Shown here in pieces: positions 1-8,335 of a DNA stretch of 64,000 nt. Position 1 is the first letter of the stretch. Every line of letters starts with the position of its first letter. The position numbers were made by a program, and so were the translations under genes. The stretch is from positions 1 to 64,000 of the forward strand of contig QZFT01000032.1 in assembly GCA_003600225.1 (NCBI GenBank), given 5' to 3'. Source of the DNA: Pseudonocardiaceae bacterium YIM PH 21723 (GTDB lineage: Bacteria; Actinomycetota; Actinomycetes; Mycobacteriales; Pseudonocardiaceae). The notes below the pieces were generated by a model that had not been told where the DNA came from, did no database searches, and saw nothing but the letters and a program-made list of their open reading frames with translations.

Positions 1-90
1 GTAGGCCAGGCACACCTGCTCACCGGCCAGTTTGGCCCCAAATCCATCTTGAAGATGGATGACTCCACTGTGGACAGTTACTGGAGTGGC

Positions 91-345
91 TGGCGGGACT
101 GGTGGTGTTCTTGTGGGTGAACCGCCGGTTTGAGGAGCGCGCTGAAAGACGCTTACAGGGCTCGGACAGCGCTGAAAGCGTCTTTCAGCGCGCATGCCGG
201 GGTTGTGTTGCGGCCACTTCCGCACCGGGCGACCGGATCGATGCGCCCCCTCGCCGGGCGGCCAGGTCGGCGTGCCCCTCCGCCGGGCAGCCAGACCGGC
301 GTGCCCCCACCCGCCTCCCCCTCCAAAGCCATCCTTCGCCAACCG
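91..345 (+). repeat. Composite dispersed repeat, copy 1 (core plus forward arm)
   Basis: Contains the core segment GGTGGTGTTCTTGTGGGTGA shared with copy 3, an 18-bp hairpin, and a forward arm with the signature GACCGGCGTGCCCCCACC followed about 20 bases later by CTCCAAAGCC and a TTCGCCAAC end. The reverse arm seen in the complete copies (7893, 17608 and 50995) is not visible here. It lies between the expected ftsZ end and pgeF. Confidence 0.7.
137..193. terminator. Perfect 18-bp inverted repeat, likely terminator or cruciform
   Basis: Arms 137-154 and 176-193 are perfect reverse complements (GCGCGCTGAAAGACGCTT and its complement). Each arm is itself partly self-complementary (AAAGCGTCTTT), a property shared by other hairpins in the window. 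There is no U-tract, as is common in high-GC actinomycetes. It may end the ftsZ transcript from the left. Confidence 0.55.
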
Positions 346-491
346 CCAGTCGCAACCACCACCCTTCGACAACCACCCATCCCCACCCCAACCCCCGACC
401 TGCGGCTATAGCCCCAAGCCGCCCCCGGCGCCGCGGACGACAACGCGATCATTAGGGTGTCCTGGGGGAGACTTGCGGGAGGGGTGCGGCA

Positions 492-1193
492 GTGCGGATT
501 CGTCGTGTGGTGACCACGCGGGAAGGTGGCGGCTCCACCGCGCCCTACGCCTCGTTCAATCTGGGCCTGCACGTCGGTGACGACTCCGCCGCGGTCCAGG
601 CCAACCGGCAGCGCCTCGCCGAGGGCGTCGGCCGCCCCGTGAGCGAGTTCGTCTGGATGGAACAGGTCCACGGCACCAACGTCGAGTTCGTCGGCGAGGC
701 GGGCAATCTGGCCGCCACCGACGGCGTGGTGACCGGCACCCCGGGACTGGTCCTGGCCGTGCTCGTCGCCGACTGCGTGCCGGTGCTGCTGGCCGACCAG
801 GAGGCCGGTGTGGTCGCCGCGGTGCACGCGGGCCGGGTCGGCGCCAGGGACGGCGTGCTGAGCGCCGCCGTCGAACAGATGACCAAGGCCGGTGCCCAGG
901 CGGAGCGGATCGACGTGCTGCTCGGGCCCTCGGTGTGCGGACCCTGCTACGAGGTGCCCGCCGACATGGCCGACGAGGTCGAGGCCGCGCTGCCCGGCAG
1001 CCGGTGCAAGACCGCCAAGGGCACTCCGGGCCTGGACCTGCGGGCCGGCCTGTTCCGCCAGCTGACCGACGCGGGCATCACCCGGATCGGCATCGACCCG
1101 CGCTGCACGGTGGAGGACCCCACCCTGTTCAGCCACCGCCGCGAGCGGGTCACCGGCCGGCAGGCCGCCGTCATCTGGATGGAAGCGCCGTGA
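492..1193 (+). CDS. pgeF: Peptidoglycan editing factor PgeF (YfiH/DUF152)
   Basis: A 233-residue member of the YfiH/PgeF family, cytoplasmic zinc enzymes that remove misincorporated residues from peptidoglycan precursors and were earlier called polyphenol oxidases. The expected metal ligands are visible as His60 (EQVHGTN), Cys95 (VADCVPV) and His112 (AVHAGRVG), and length matches the family. Start is GTG at 492 with GGGAGGGG about 9 bases upstream. The stop overlaps the start of yggS by four bases, so the two are translationally coupled. The order pgeF-yggS-sepF-yggT is the standard block after ftsZ in actinobacteria. Confidence 0.93.
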   Translation: MRIRRVVTTREGGGSTAPYASFNLGLHVGDDSAAVQANRQRLAEGVGRPVSEFVWMEQVHGTNVEFVGEAGNLAATDGVVTGTPGLVLAVLVADCVPVLLADQEAGVVAAVHAGRVGARDGVLSAAVEQMTKAGAQAERIDVLLGPSVCGPCYEVPADMADEVEAALPGSRCKTAKGTPGLDLRAGLFRQLTDAGITRIGIDPRCTVEDPTLFSHRRERVTGRQAAVIWMEAP

Positions 1194-1924
1194 CACACGC
1201 AGGGGCTGAGAACAGCACTGCGAGGCGGGAGGAACTCGCCGCCAACCTGGCCGAGGTCCGCGCCCGCATCGAGCGGGCCTGCGCCGCCGCCGACCGGGAT
1301 CCGGCCGGGGTGACCCTCGTCGCGGTGAGCAAAACGTGGCCGGTCGATGACGCAGTGCTACTCGCCGAGCTGGGTGTGACCCATCTCGCGGAGAACCGCG
1401 ATCAGGAGGCGTCCACCAAGGTCGGGAAGTTCCGCGAGATGCGCCCCGATCTGCGGGTTCGCTGGCACATGGTGGGCAGCCTGCAACGCAACAAGGCCAA
1501 GTCCGCGGTGCGATGGGCGGACATCGTGGAGACCGTCGACTCGGATCGGCTCGCCCAGGCCCTGGCGAAGGCCGCCGCCGGGCGTCCGGAGCCCCTCGAC
1601 GTGTTGATCCAGGTCTCCCTGGATGGCGATCCGGCCCGCGGCGGGTGCCCGGTGGACGACCTCGGGCGACTGGCCGATACCATCGCTGAGCAGCGAGATC
1701 TCCGGCTGGCCGGGCTCATGGCGGTTGCGCCGCTCGGCTGGGAGCCCACTCGGGCGTTCGACCTACTGGCCGGCGCCGCCGGGCCCATCCGTTCCGCTCA
1801 CCGGACCGCCGTCACCCTGTCGGCTGGGATGTCCGGGGACCTTGAGCACGCCATTGCTCACGGATCAACATCGGTGCGTGTCGGAACCGCGCTGTTCGGC
1901 GGCCGACGGCTAGCCTCCGATTAA
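1190..1924 (+). CDS. yggS: PLP-binding homeostasis protein, YggS family
   Basis: About 244 residues, alanine-racemase-like TIM barrel that binds pyridoxal phosphate and buffers free PLP and amino acid pools; no catalytic activity is established for the family. The PLP lysine is Lys48 in AVSKTWP, and ENRDQEA, HMVGSLQRNK and the C-terminal GSTSVRVGTALFG phosphate-binding segment are all present. I chose the GTG at 1190, which overlaps the pgeF stop as GTGA; the open frame extends further upstream only as out-of-frame reading of pgeF. The canonical HxIGxLQxNK motif reads HMVGSLQRNK here. Confidence 0.93.
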   Translation: MTHAGAENSTARREELAANLAEVRARIERACAAADRDPAGVTLVAVSKTWPVDDAVLLAELGVTHLAENRDQEASTKVGKFREMRPDLRVRWHMVGSLQRNKAKSAVRWADIVETVDSDRLAQALAKAAAGRPEPLDVLIQVSLDGDPARGGCPVDDLGRLADTIAEQRDLRLAGLMAVAPLGWEPTRAFDLLAGAAGPIRSAHRTAVTLSAGMSGDLEHAIAHGSTSVRVGTALFGGRRLASD

Positions 1925-2111
1925 GGAGGAACGCCTGTGGTCGACCGGGGGGTTGGCTCGTGGGTCCGGATGGGCATCAGGTCCGGAACCATAACGACCC
2001 CGCATCGATGACGGGACTACCTACGCCCTAGGCGGAACCAAAGTTGATCAACATGCGTTTGATCTTGTGGTGGCGCCTAGCACGAGGGAGTCACGGAGAT
2101 AGGGGCTGGCG

Positions 2112-2777
2112 ATGAGCGCGCTGCACAAGTTCAAGGCGTACTTCGGCATGGTTCCGGCCGATGAGGTCGACGGGTATGACGAGCGCGGCGGCTACCAGGA
2201 CGACTACCGCTCGGAGTACGAGGCCGAGACGCCGGAGTCGTTCGCCGGTTACGAGTCCGAGGACCGCGCGGTCGCCAGGCGCCCTGCCGGTGCTGGATAT
2301 CGCAGCAGTTACCGGAGCTTGTCCGAATCGTCGGACGAGGACTACGGCCGGGACTCGACACGCCCCCGGACCAGGCGAAACTGGAGCGCCGAGTCTGCGG
2401 GTGGCAGCACTCGTGGCGCCCTCGCGCTGGACCCGAGCCGGGAGCCCGCGGTGCGGGTCAAGGCGGTCCCGGACCACAGCGTCCCCGCCGGCCCGGCGGT
2501 CGGTCGGATAACGACCTTGAACCCGAGCAGCTACAGTGAAGCCCGTACCATCGGTGAGCACTACCGCGACGGTATCCCGGTCATCATGAATCTCACCGAG
2601 ATGGATGACGCGGATGCCAAGCGTCTGGTTGACTTCGCCGCAGGTCTTGCCTTCGCTCTGCGTGGCTCGATCGACAAGGTGACGAGCAGGGTGTTCCTTC
2701 TCTCACCGCCCACCAGCGAGGTGTCCTCCGGCGAACAGCCCCGGTCCGAGCGTGGTGCAATTTTCCGCGAGAGCTGA
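2112..2777 (+). CDS. sepF: Cell division protein SepF
   Basis: A 221-residue SepF: an N-terminal amphipathic membrane-targeting helix (MSALHKFKAYFGM), a long charged and Arg/Ser-rich linker (about 20-135), and the C-terminal DUF552 core (about 136-205, with ARTIGEHYRDG, NLTEMDDADAKRLVDF and AGLAFALRGSIDKV). SepF bridges the FtsZ ring to the membrane and is the main FtsZ anchor in actinobacteria that lack FtsA. Start ATG at 2112 follows GGAGATAGGGG. The 187-base gap before it holds no gene and probably contains its own promoter. Confidence 0.95.
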   Translation: MSALHKFKAYFGMVPADEVDGYDERGGYQDDYRSEYEAETPESFAGYESEDRAVARRPAGAGYRSSYRSLSESSDEDYGRDSTRPRTRRNWSAESAGGSTRGALALDPSREPAVRVKAVPDHSVPAGPAVGRITTLNPSSYSEARTIGEHYRDGIPVIMNLTEMDDADAKRLVDFAAGLAFALRGSIDKVTSRVFLLSPPTSEVSSGEQPRSERGAIFRES

Positions 2778-2797
2778 CAGAGTGGCAGAGTTGACCT

Positions 2798-3313
2798 GTG
2801 GATGAAGTTCGATGGGTGTTGTACTACCTGCTGTTCTTTTTCTGGCTACTGCTCACCGCCCGAGTGGTGATCGAGCTCGTCCGGACTTTCGCCCGTGAGT
2901 GGCGTCCGTCCGGAGGGGTTGCAATCGCTCTCGAAACGATCTACACAGTGACAGACCCGCCCGTTCGGGTGATACGTCGGCTCATCCCGACGGTCCGGAT
3001 AGGCGGCGTAGGGCTAGACGTATCGATTATGGTGCTGTTGCTGGTCGTATTCATTCTGTTCACCCACAGGAGCACCACTGGTCGCAGTGGCCTCATCAGT
3101 CGCGCGCGGGTTCGCGCCGGAAGCGATCAAGCCCCAGTCCTGCCCGAAAACCAGACGGGCGTGCCCCCACCCAGCACGCCGGCCGGAAAGACGGGCCATC
3201 CACTCGTCCCCGCCTCCAAAGCCCCCTTTTGCCAACGGCCAGAAGTGCCCTCAGCGGTACGAGATATCCGCCGAGCGTTTCCGATCATGGAAAACGCTAT
3301 CCACCGAGCGTGA
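2798..3313 (+). CDS. YggT family membrane protein with repeat-derived C-terminus
   Basis: Residues 1-95 are a normal YggT protein: two membrane segments (about 5-25 and 70-88) around the conserved EWRPSGG...YTVTDPPVRVIRRLIPT section. YggT proteins are usually 85-100 residues and follow sepF in the division cluster; their role is membrane-associated and poorly defined. Here the frame continues to 171 residues, and the extra 75 are encoded by DNA that includes dispersed repeat copy 2 (translated NQTGVPPPSTPAGKTG). I infer the original stop was lost by rearrangement. Start is GTG at 2798 with a weak ribosome site. divIVA, the usual next gene, is missing. Confidence 0.85.
   Translation: MDEVRWVLYYLLFFFWLLLTARVVIELVRTFAREWRPSGGVAIALETIYTVTDPPVRVIRRLIPTVRIGGVGLDVSIMVLLLVVFILFTHRSTTGRSGLISRARVRAGSDQAPVLPENQTGVPPPSTPAGKTGHPLVPASKAPFCQRPEVPSAVRDIRRAFPIMENAIHRA
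3151..3243 (+). repeat. Dispersed repeat, copy 2 (forward arm only), inside yggT 3' end
   Basis: Carries the forward-arm signature (CCAGACGGGCGTGCCCCCAC, then CGCCGGCCGGAAAGAC, CTCCAAAGCC and TTTTGCCAAC). It closely matches the arms at 8200, 17855 and 51327. It is in the yggT reading frame and is translated as the C-terminal extension of that protein. Confidence 0.8.
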
Positions 3314-3382
3314 TCGCGTACACACTCCTCCGTGGATGCATCGATGATCAAGAGCGGTCTACCTGCACTTACACTCCCGACG

Positions 3383-3403
3383 ATCACTCACTCTGAGTGA
3401 TCA
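3383..3403. promoter_or_regulatory. GATCACTC-N5-GAGTGATC palindrome upstream of KR-ACP gene
   Basis: Perfect 8-bp arms (3383-3390 and 3396-3403) with a 5-base spacer, ending 18 bases before the GTG of the polyketide gene. Position and symmetry suit an operator overlapping the promoter or the 5' leader; no regulator for it can be named. Confidence 0.45.
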
Positions 3404-3421
3404 GAAGAGTCAGGAGAAGTA

Positions 3422-5281
3422 GTGCGAGCTGAAAGCTCACTAGACGGCGATGGGGAGCCGATCGCGGTGGCCGGTATGCACAGCACCGGCAGGAACCTGC
3501 TGACCATCGAGTACTTCCGGTTGAAGCGGCTCGGCGGGGACCTGCCCGAGCTGTTCGAGCAGCAGGCCCGCCGCCTGTGTTACGACCTCCACTGGGTGGC
3601 CGCCGACCCGTGCCCACAGCGGACCGCGGGCGGAACGGTGCTGGTCATCGGGGATGACCTCGCGTTGCAGAGCAGGCTCGGCCGCCACTATGACAACGTT
3701 GTCACCCGACATGACAACGTTGCCATCGCCGGTGGCACGGGCCTGGGCTACTGGGAGACCGTGCTGCGCGGTGTGCTGCGGGACCACGGTGATCTGCGTG
3801 CGGTGATCTACGTGTACCGCGGTGATCACATCCGGGACAGCGCGGTCGCTCTGGAGCTGGTGCAGGCGCTGTCCGCGTTGCCGGTTCCGCCCAGGTTGTG
3901 GCTGGTCACGACCGAAGCCCAGTCCCTGGCGGCCGGAGCGCCGATCGACCCGCAGCACAGTGCGCTGTGGGGACTCGGCCGGGTGGTGCGGTACGAGATG
4001 CCGGACCTGCGGTGCTCGTTGGTCGACCTGCCCCAGGTGCCCTCGTCGGCGGACCTGTCCGCGTTGAGCGCCGAGGTCGCCATGGACGGCCCGGAGGACG
4101 AGCTCGCGCTGCGCTGCGGCAACCGGTACACGGCGCGGCTGGTCAACGGACAGCTGCCGGCCGAGGGCCAGGCGGTGATCCGGTCCGACGCGAGCTACCT
4201 GATCACCGGCGGGCTCGGCGGGGCCGGGCTGCTCACGGCGGGCTGGCTGATCGGTCAGGGTGCGCGGCACCTGGTGCTGACCGGGCGGAGTGCCCCGGAC
4301 GAGGAGACCCGGGACCGGCTGGAGTTGCTGGCCCACAGCGGTGCGGACATCCGGGTCGTGCGGGCCGATGTCGCCGACCGGGACCGGATGGCCGAGGTCA
4401 TCGCCGGGATGCAGCCGCCACCGCGTGGCGTGGTGCACTCGGCGGTGGTGCTGGATGACGGGATCCTGAGTCAGCTCACCGCCGAGCGATTCCTGGCGGT
4501 GATGCCACCCAAGGTGGACGGCGCGTGGAACCTGCACGAGCTCACCGAGGACCTGGAGCTGGACTTCTTCGTGCTCTACTCCTCGGCGGCCTCGCTGATC
4601 GGATCGCCGGGGCAGGGCAACTACGCCGCGGCCAACGCGTACCTCGACGGCCTGGCTCATCACCGGAAGGCCCGGGGTCTGCCCGCGCTCAGTGTGAACT
4701 GGGGCCAGTGGACCGATACCGGCCGGGTGGCCAAGGCGGAGCACGATCTGCGCCTGGCCGACCGGGGCTTCCGCCGCTTCGACCCGGCGGACGGTCTGGC
4801 CGTGCTCGGCCGGCTGCTGGGCGCGTCGCAGGCGCAGGCGGCGGTGATGTCCTTCGATCCGGCGGTCTGGGCCGGTGACTTCCCGGCGCTGCGCACCGGG
4901 TCGCTGCTCCGCGCGCTGGACACCACTCCGGCGGAACCGGCCGATGCGCGGGTCGCCGAGCTGGACGCGCAGGACGACGCCACGGCGCTGGTCACCATCT
5001 CCGGGTATCTGTGTGGCCGGGTCGGACATGTGGTGAAGGCCGGTATTCGGGAGATCGTGCCTGGTCAGCGGCTCAATCGGCTGGGCATCGACTCGCTGAT
5101 GGCCGTCCAGCTGCGTAACCGGATCACCGAGGATCTGGGGGTCACGCTCCCGGTCGCGGTGTTCCTGCAGCGCGGCACGATCGGTCACCTCGCCGGGCTG
5201 GTCCTTGCCGAGCTCCGGCCTACCCGGGCCTCGCTGCCCGTTCAGCGCGTGCCGAAGGCGGGTGACGCCGTCCTCACCTGA
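3422..5281 (+). CDS. Truncated polyketide synthase: ketoreductase-acyl carrier didomain
   Basis: A 619-residue type I PKS fragment. After a KS-like opening (GEPIAVAGMHS, residues about 11-21) the sequence jumps straight to the KR-side linker (YDLHWVAAD), a structural ketoreductase half, the NADPH-binding KR half (SYLITGGLGGAG near 258) and an ACP (GIDSLMAVQL, phosphopantetheine Ser near 558). The KR is intact: Lys in PPKVDGAWN, Ser in LYSSAASL, Tyr and Asn in GNYAAANAY; LDD (VVLDDGIL) marks a B-type stereochemical class. KS, AT, DH and TE are absent. It looks like a module with an internal deletion rather than a complete synthase, although a discrete trans-acting KR-ACP is possible. GTG start follows AGGAG at 8 bases. 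Confidence 0.88.
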   Translation: MRAESSLDGDGEPIAVAGMHSTGRNLLTIEYFRLKRLGGDLPELFEQQARRLCYDLHWVAADPCPQRTAGGTVLVIGDDLALQSRLGRHYDNVVTRHDNVAIAGGTGLGYWETVLRGVLRDHGDLRAVIYVYRGDHIRDSAVALELVQALSALPVPPRLWLVTTEAQSLAAGAPIDPQHSALWGLGRVVRYEMPDLRCSLVDLPQVPSSADLSALSAEVAMDGPEDELALRCGNRYTARLVNGQLPAEGQAVIRSDASYLITGGLGGAGLLTAGWLIGQGARHLVLTGRSAPDEETRDRLELLAHSGADIRVVRADVADRDRMAEVIAGMQPPPRGVVHSAVVLDDGILSQLTAERFLAVMPPKVDGAWNLHELTEDLELDFFVLYSSAASLIGSPGQGNYAAANAYLDGLAHHRKARGLPALSVNWGQWTDTGRVAKAEHDLRLADRGFRRFDPADGLAVLGRLLGASQAQAAVMSFDPAVWAGDFPALRTGSLLRALDTTPAEPADARVAELDAQDDATALVTISGYLCGRVGHVVKAGIREIVPGQRLNRLGIDSLMAVQLRNRITEDLGVTLPVAVFLQRGTIGHLAGLVLAELRPTRASLPVQRVPKAGDAVLT

Positions 5282-5306
5282 ACGTGGCCCTCACCAAGTT
5301 AAGCGC

Positions 5307-5355
5307 CCTGAACGTGGCTTTCAGCCGGTTGAACGGACTGAAAGCCATGTTCAGG
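5307..5355. terminator. 18-bp inverted repeat after the PKS gene
   Basis: Arms 5307-5324 and 5338-5355 (CCTGAACGTGGCTTTCAG and its complement with one mismatch) with a 13-base loop. Each arm also has self-complementary ends (CTGAA...TTCAG), and a related direct copy (CTGAACGTGGCCCTCA) precedes it at 5278. Likely transcription terminator of the KR-ACP gene. Confidence 0.65.
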
Positions 5356-5491
5356 TCTATGAATGGCTTCAGTGATAACTGAAATTAGTGCTCACGTAGG
5401 GTGGGTGCCACTGGGAGCTATGGGCCAACCGGCCGAATTTGGAAACGCACCCTCCGTAATTGGTCGATATCCAGGCCATGACGACCGCAGG

Positions 5492-6004
5492 ATGGTGCGT
5501 GTGGAGTTGACTGAACAGGACGCGGACTTCCGGGAGTGGATCCTGCGTACCGCGGACGAGCACGGTGCCGCGGTGATCAATGTGGCGGCCGACGAGCGGG
5601 GCCCGCAGTACTCGTTCACCGTCGGCGCCTGGCGCCGGTTCAGCGCCCCGGAGGCGGTGGTCATCGGGTTGCCCACCGAGGTGGCGGGCTCCGTGCTCAA
5701 CAGTTATGTGCGGCGCGCGGCGGCGGGGGAGCGGTTCCACCCGGGTCAGCTCTACCCCGGTCTGCTGGACAACTGCTCGATGACCGTGGAGAAGGTCTGC
5801 CACGACGCCTACCCGATGTACTTCGGCTCGGCGTTCCTGCTCTACCCGCAGGGCAACTTCCCCGCCATCCAGCTGATCATGCCGATCCCGGACGGGCCGT
5901 TCCCCTGGCAGCCGGACGCCCCGGAGGGCTTCTTCGAGTTCCAGCCACTACTGACCGACTCCGGGTACCCAGAAAGCTGGGTCCCCGGTCGTACCGGACC
6001 CTAA
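5492..6004 (+). CDS. DUF4262 domain-containing protein
   Basis: About 170 residues of a conserved family with no known reaction. Typical features are visible: ADFREWILRTADEHGAAVINV at the start of the domain, the YSFTVGAWRRF...AVVIGLPTEVAGSVLN core and a proline-rich end. The frame is open back to 5363, but that region overlaps the terminator hairpin and has no family similarity, so I prefer the ATG at 5492 (MVRVELTEQD); ATG at 5418 is an alternative. No signal peptide or membrane segment. It stands alone between the PKS fragment and the L,D-transpeptidase gene. Confidence 0.75.
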   Translation: MVRVELTEQDADFREWILRTADEHGAAVINVAADERGPQYSFTVGAWRRFSAPEAVVIGLPTEVAGSVLNSYVRRAAAGERFHPGQLYPGLLDNCSMTVEKVCHDAYPMYFGSAFLLYPQGNFPAIQLIMPIPDGPFPWQPDAPEGFFEFQPLLTDSGYPESWVPGRTGP

Positions 6005-6024
6005 GAATTCCTCTCAGCTGAAGA

Positions 6025-7212
6025 ATGATCCAATATCGTGCTGTGGCGAGGAACTGGTATCTGACAAAGGTGATCCTGCTCGGACTGTCGGTCGTTCTGC
6101 TGGCCGGATTAGCGGGCTCGGCGGCGACCAGGCAGGTGGCGACCAAACCCGCCCGCCATGCCACCTCGACCACGATCACGATCTCGCCGGCGGGCACCGG
6201 GGCAGTCGGGCCGAAGACGCCGATCACCGTCGCCGCCGCCGGCGGCACGCTGACCGCCGTCACCGCGGTGAACGACCACAGCGGAAACGCGGTACACGGA
6301 ACGTTCGCCGCCGACCACCGGTCGTGGCGATCCGACGAGCCGCTGGGCTACGGCGCCGACTACACCGTGCACGCCACCGGTTCCGGCGATGCCGAGGAGA
6401 CCGGTGCGGTGCACGTCGTGCAGCCGGAGGGCACCGCGTTCCCGGCGATGATCCCGGCGCCCAACGCGGCGCCGGACTACGGCGTCGGGCAGATCTTCGG
6501 CGTCTCCTTCGACCACCCGGTCACCGACCGGGCGACGGCCGAGCGGTCGCTGAAGGTCACCTCGGTGCCGGAGCAGCCGGGCAGCTGGTACTGGATGGAC
6601 AACAAGACCGTGCACTTCCGGCCCAAGACCTACTGGCAGCCGGGCACCACGGTCACGCTGACCGCAGGCGTCTACGGCGTCGACCTGGGCGGCGGCCGGT
6701 ACGGCGAGACCGACCGCACCGCCACCTACAAGATCCACGACTCCTGGGTGGCCAAGGCCGACGGCGGCACGCACCAGGTCCAGGTGTTCCACAATGGACA
6801 GTTGCTCCGCACCATGCCGACCAGCCTCGGTTCCCCGGACAACCCCAGCCACGAGGGCCCGCACGTGGTGTCCGAGCGGTTGCCGCACGTGGTGATGGAC
6901 TCCTGCACCTTCGGCGTGTGTAAGGGGCAGCCCGGCTACTACAAGTCCGATGTGGACCTGGCGGTCCGGATCTCCAATGACGGCGAGTTCGTGCACTCGG
7001 CGCCGTGGTCGGTGGGCCAGCAGGGCAACAGCAACGTGTCCCACGGCTGCGTGAACCTGGCGCCGGCCAACGCCCAGTGGTTCTTCGACCACTTCAACCT
7101 GGGCGACGTCGTGGAGATCACCAACTCCGGCGGCCCGCAGTTGCCGGTGTGGGACGTGTACGGCGACTGGGCGGTCAGCTGGGCGCAGTGGCAGAAGGGC
7201 TCAGCCCTCTAG
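6025..7212 (+). CDS. L,D-transpeptidase (YkuD) with Ig-like domains
   Basis: A 395-residue secreted or membrane-tethered cell-wall enzyme that makes 3-3 peptidoglycan cross-links. Order: N-terminal hydrophobic segment (about 13-33), an Ig-like region (about 48-135), a second Ig-like/Ldt-linker domain (about 135-240), then the YkuD catalytic domain (about 245-370). The catalytic motif is NVSHGCVNL with Cys near 342 and a His 17 residues upstream (FVHSAPWSV). The layout resembles mycobacterial LdtMt2. ATG at 6025 is used; GTG at 6043 would shorten the cytoplasmic tip. The 3' end overlaps the convergent gene by 12 bases. Confidence 0.92.
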   Translation: MIQYRAVARNWYLTKVILLGLSVVLLAGLAGSAATRQVATKPARHATSTTITISPAGTGAVGPKTPITVAAAGGTLTAVTAVNDHSGNAVHGTFAADHRSWRSDEPLGYGADYTVHATGSGDAEETGAVHVVQPEGTAFPAMIPAPNAAPDYGVGQIFGVSFDHPVTDRATAERSLKVTSVPEQPGSWYWMDNKTVHFRPKTYWQPGTTVTLTAGVYGVDLGGGRYGETDRTATYKIHDSWVAKADGGTHQVQVFHNGQLLRTMPTSLGSPDNPSHEGPHVVSERLPHVVMDSCTFGVCKGQPGYYKSDVDLAVRISNDGEFVHSAPWSVGQQGNSNVSHGCVNLAPANAQWFFDHFNLGDVVEITNSGGPQLPVWDVYGDWAVSWAQWQKGSAL

Positions 7213-7833
7213 GTGCTCCGGCAGGAAGTGCAGGTCCGGCCTGGTCGGATCCACGGGTTGCGGGGCGACCTGTTGCCTGGCCCGGGAGCGGTGCGACCAG
7301 ACGAAATGGGTCACCAGCAACGCCGCGCCGATGAGTACCAGGCCGGTGATGGTCACCAGGTAGGCGACGGTTTCCGGCGCGCTGCGCAGCAGGGACGGTG
7401 GCTTTGTCGCCGGGGCGGCGATCACCTGGCTCGTCGTGCTGCTCGGGGCTGCTGAAGTGGTGGTCTCGGTGGTCGGCTGGACCGTGGGCGTCGGCGTCGG
7501 GTCCTCGTAGTCCTGTTGCTGCGGCGCCTGGCGTTGCGGGGCGGGCTGTGGCCGGGGGATGGGCGCCGGGGCCGGCGCGGGTAGCTGCGCGGTCGCCAGG
7601 GGGAAGCAGCGCCAGACCCAGGTTCCGTTCGGCTGGGAGGCGCCCTCGCAGCGTTCGTTCGGTCCGGGGGTGGGGACGTTGGTCTTCTGCCCGTCCGCGC
7701 CAGTGGACGGCGGTGGCAGGGTGATCGTCCGATCCTGGTGGAACGGCAGCGGCATCGCTGTGGCGGGCGCTCCGAGTCCGAGTAGACACAGGACGCCAAG
7801 GGCCAGGCCCACCGCGCGCATACAGATCCCCAC
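7201..7833 (-). CDS. Exported Pro/Thr-rich single-pass membrane protein, unknown function
   Basis: 210 residues. A signal-type hydrophobic N-terminus (VGLALGVLCLLGLGAPATA) is followed by a small domain with a Cys pair (NERCEGA...WVWRCFP), a long Pro/Ala/Gln then Thr/Pro/Ser-rich stretch (about 85-150), and one membrane helix (about 156-176) with a basic cytoplasmic tail. I recognise no family. The layout is that of a wall-spanning stalk protein. It converges on the L,D-transpeptidase gene and overlaps it by 12 bases. Confidence 0.75.
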   Translation of the reverse strand: MGICMRAVGLALGVLCLLGLGAPATAMPLPFHQDRTITLPPPSTGADGQKTNVPTPGPNERCEGASQPNGTWVWRCFPLATAQLPAPAPAPIPRPQPAPQRQAPQQQDYEDPTPTPTVQPTTETTTSAAPSSTTSQVIAAPATKPPSLLRSAPETVAYLVTITGLVLIGAALLVTHFVWSHRSRARQQVAPQPVDPTRPDLHFLPEHLEG

Positions 7834-7892
7834 TTAGTCCATTCGAGTGAGGACAAGAGTGGCATGATCCGCCCGATCGGGGGACATTCCAG

Positions 7893-8320
7893 TTGGTCAT
7901 AGGGCTGGGGCGGGGTCTGGTGGTTGGGGAAGGAGGCCTTGGAGGGGGAGACGGGCCTGGGGCCGCGTCTTTCCTGCCTGCGTGTTGGGTGGGGGAACGC
8001 CGGTCTGGGTTTTCGGGCGGGTTTGGGGAGTTGTTCGCCTCTGGTGCGGGTCTGCGCGTGGCTGGTGGGTCTGCCGTGACTGGTGGTGTTCTTGTGGGTG
8101 AACGGGCTGGGGCTGATGAAGGTTAAAGACAGAAATCAGCCCGGAAATTGTCTTTAACAGGCTAAAACCCGTCAGTCCACAATGGACCTGATTTCCGGCC
8201 CCGCGCAGCGGCCCAGACCACCCGGACAGGCGTGCCCCCACCCAACTCGAAGGCAGGAAAGACCCCACCCAGAGCCCAGCTCCCCCTCTAAAGCCCTCTT
8301 TCGTCAACAACCAGAAGCGC
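7893..8320. repeat. Composite dispersed repeat, copy 3 (complete: reverse arm, core, forward arm)
   Basis: The reverse arm runs about 7893-8010 and the forward arm about 8200-8320; they are inverted relatives of each other. The core has the segment shared with copy 1 (8076-8099), a perfect 10-bp hairpin GTTAAAGACA (8122-8131 and 8149-8158) and a GTCCA-N3-TGGAC palindrome (8175-8187). This element fills nearly the whole 500-base gap between 7834 and 8335; apart from it I see no gene there. Confidence 0.75.
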
Positions 8321-8335
8321 CCCGAGCAACGAGGC

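Larger units (their letters stand above)
1..491. other. Intergenic region at left edge, upstream of pgeF
   Basis: I see no convincing gene here. The stretch holds a TCCA-N3-TGGA palindrome (64-74), a shared segment (95-118) that recurs at 8076-8099, a perfect 18-bp hairpin (137-193) and a forward repeat arm (to about 345). By the usual actinobacterial order the end of ftsZ lies just off the left edge. From 400 to 491 the sequence leads into the pgeF ribosome-binding site. Confidence 0.6.

Noticed and set aside
153-1196. Long minus-strand open frame opposite pgeF
   Set aside because: High G+C keeps opposite frames open; the plus-strand PgeF has clear family motifs and a ribosome site, while this frame has none.
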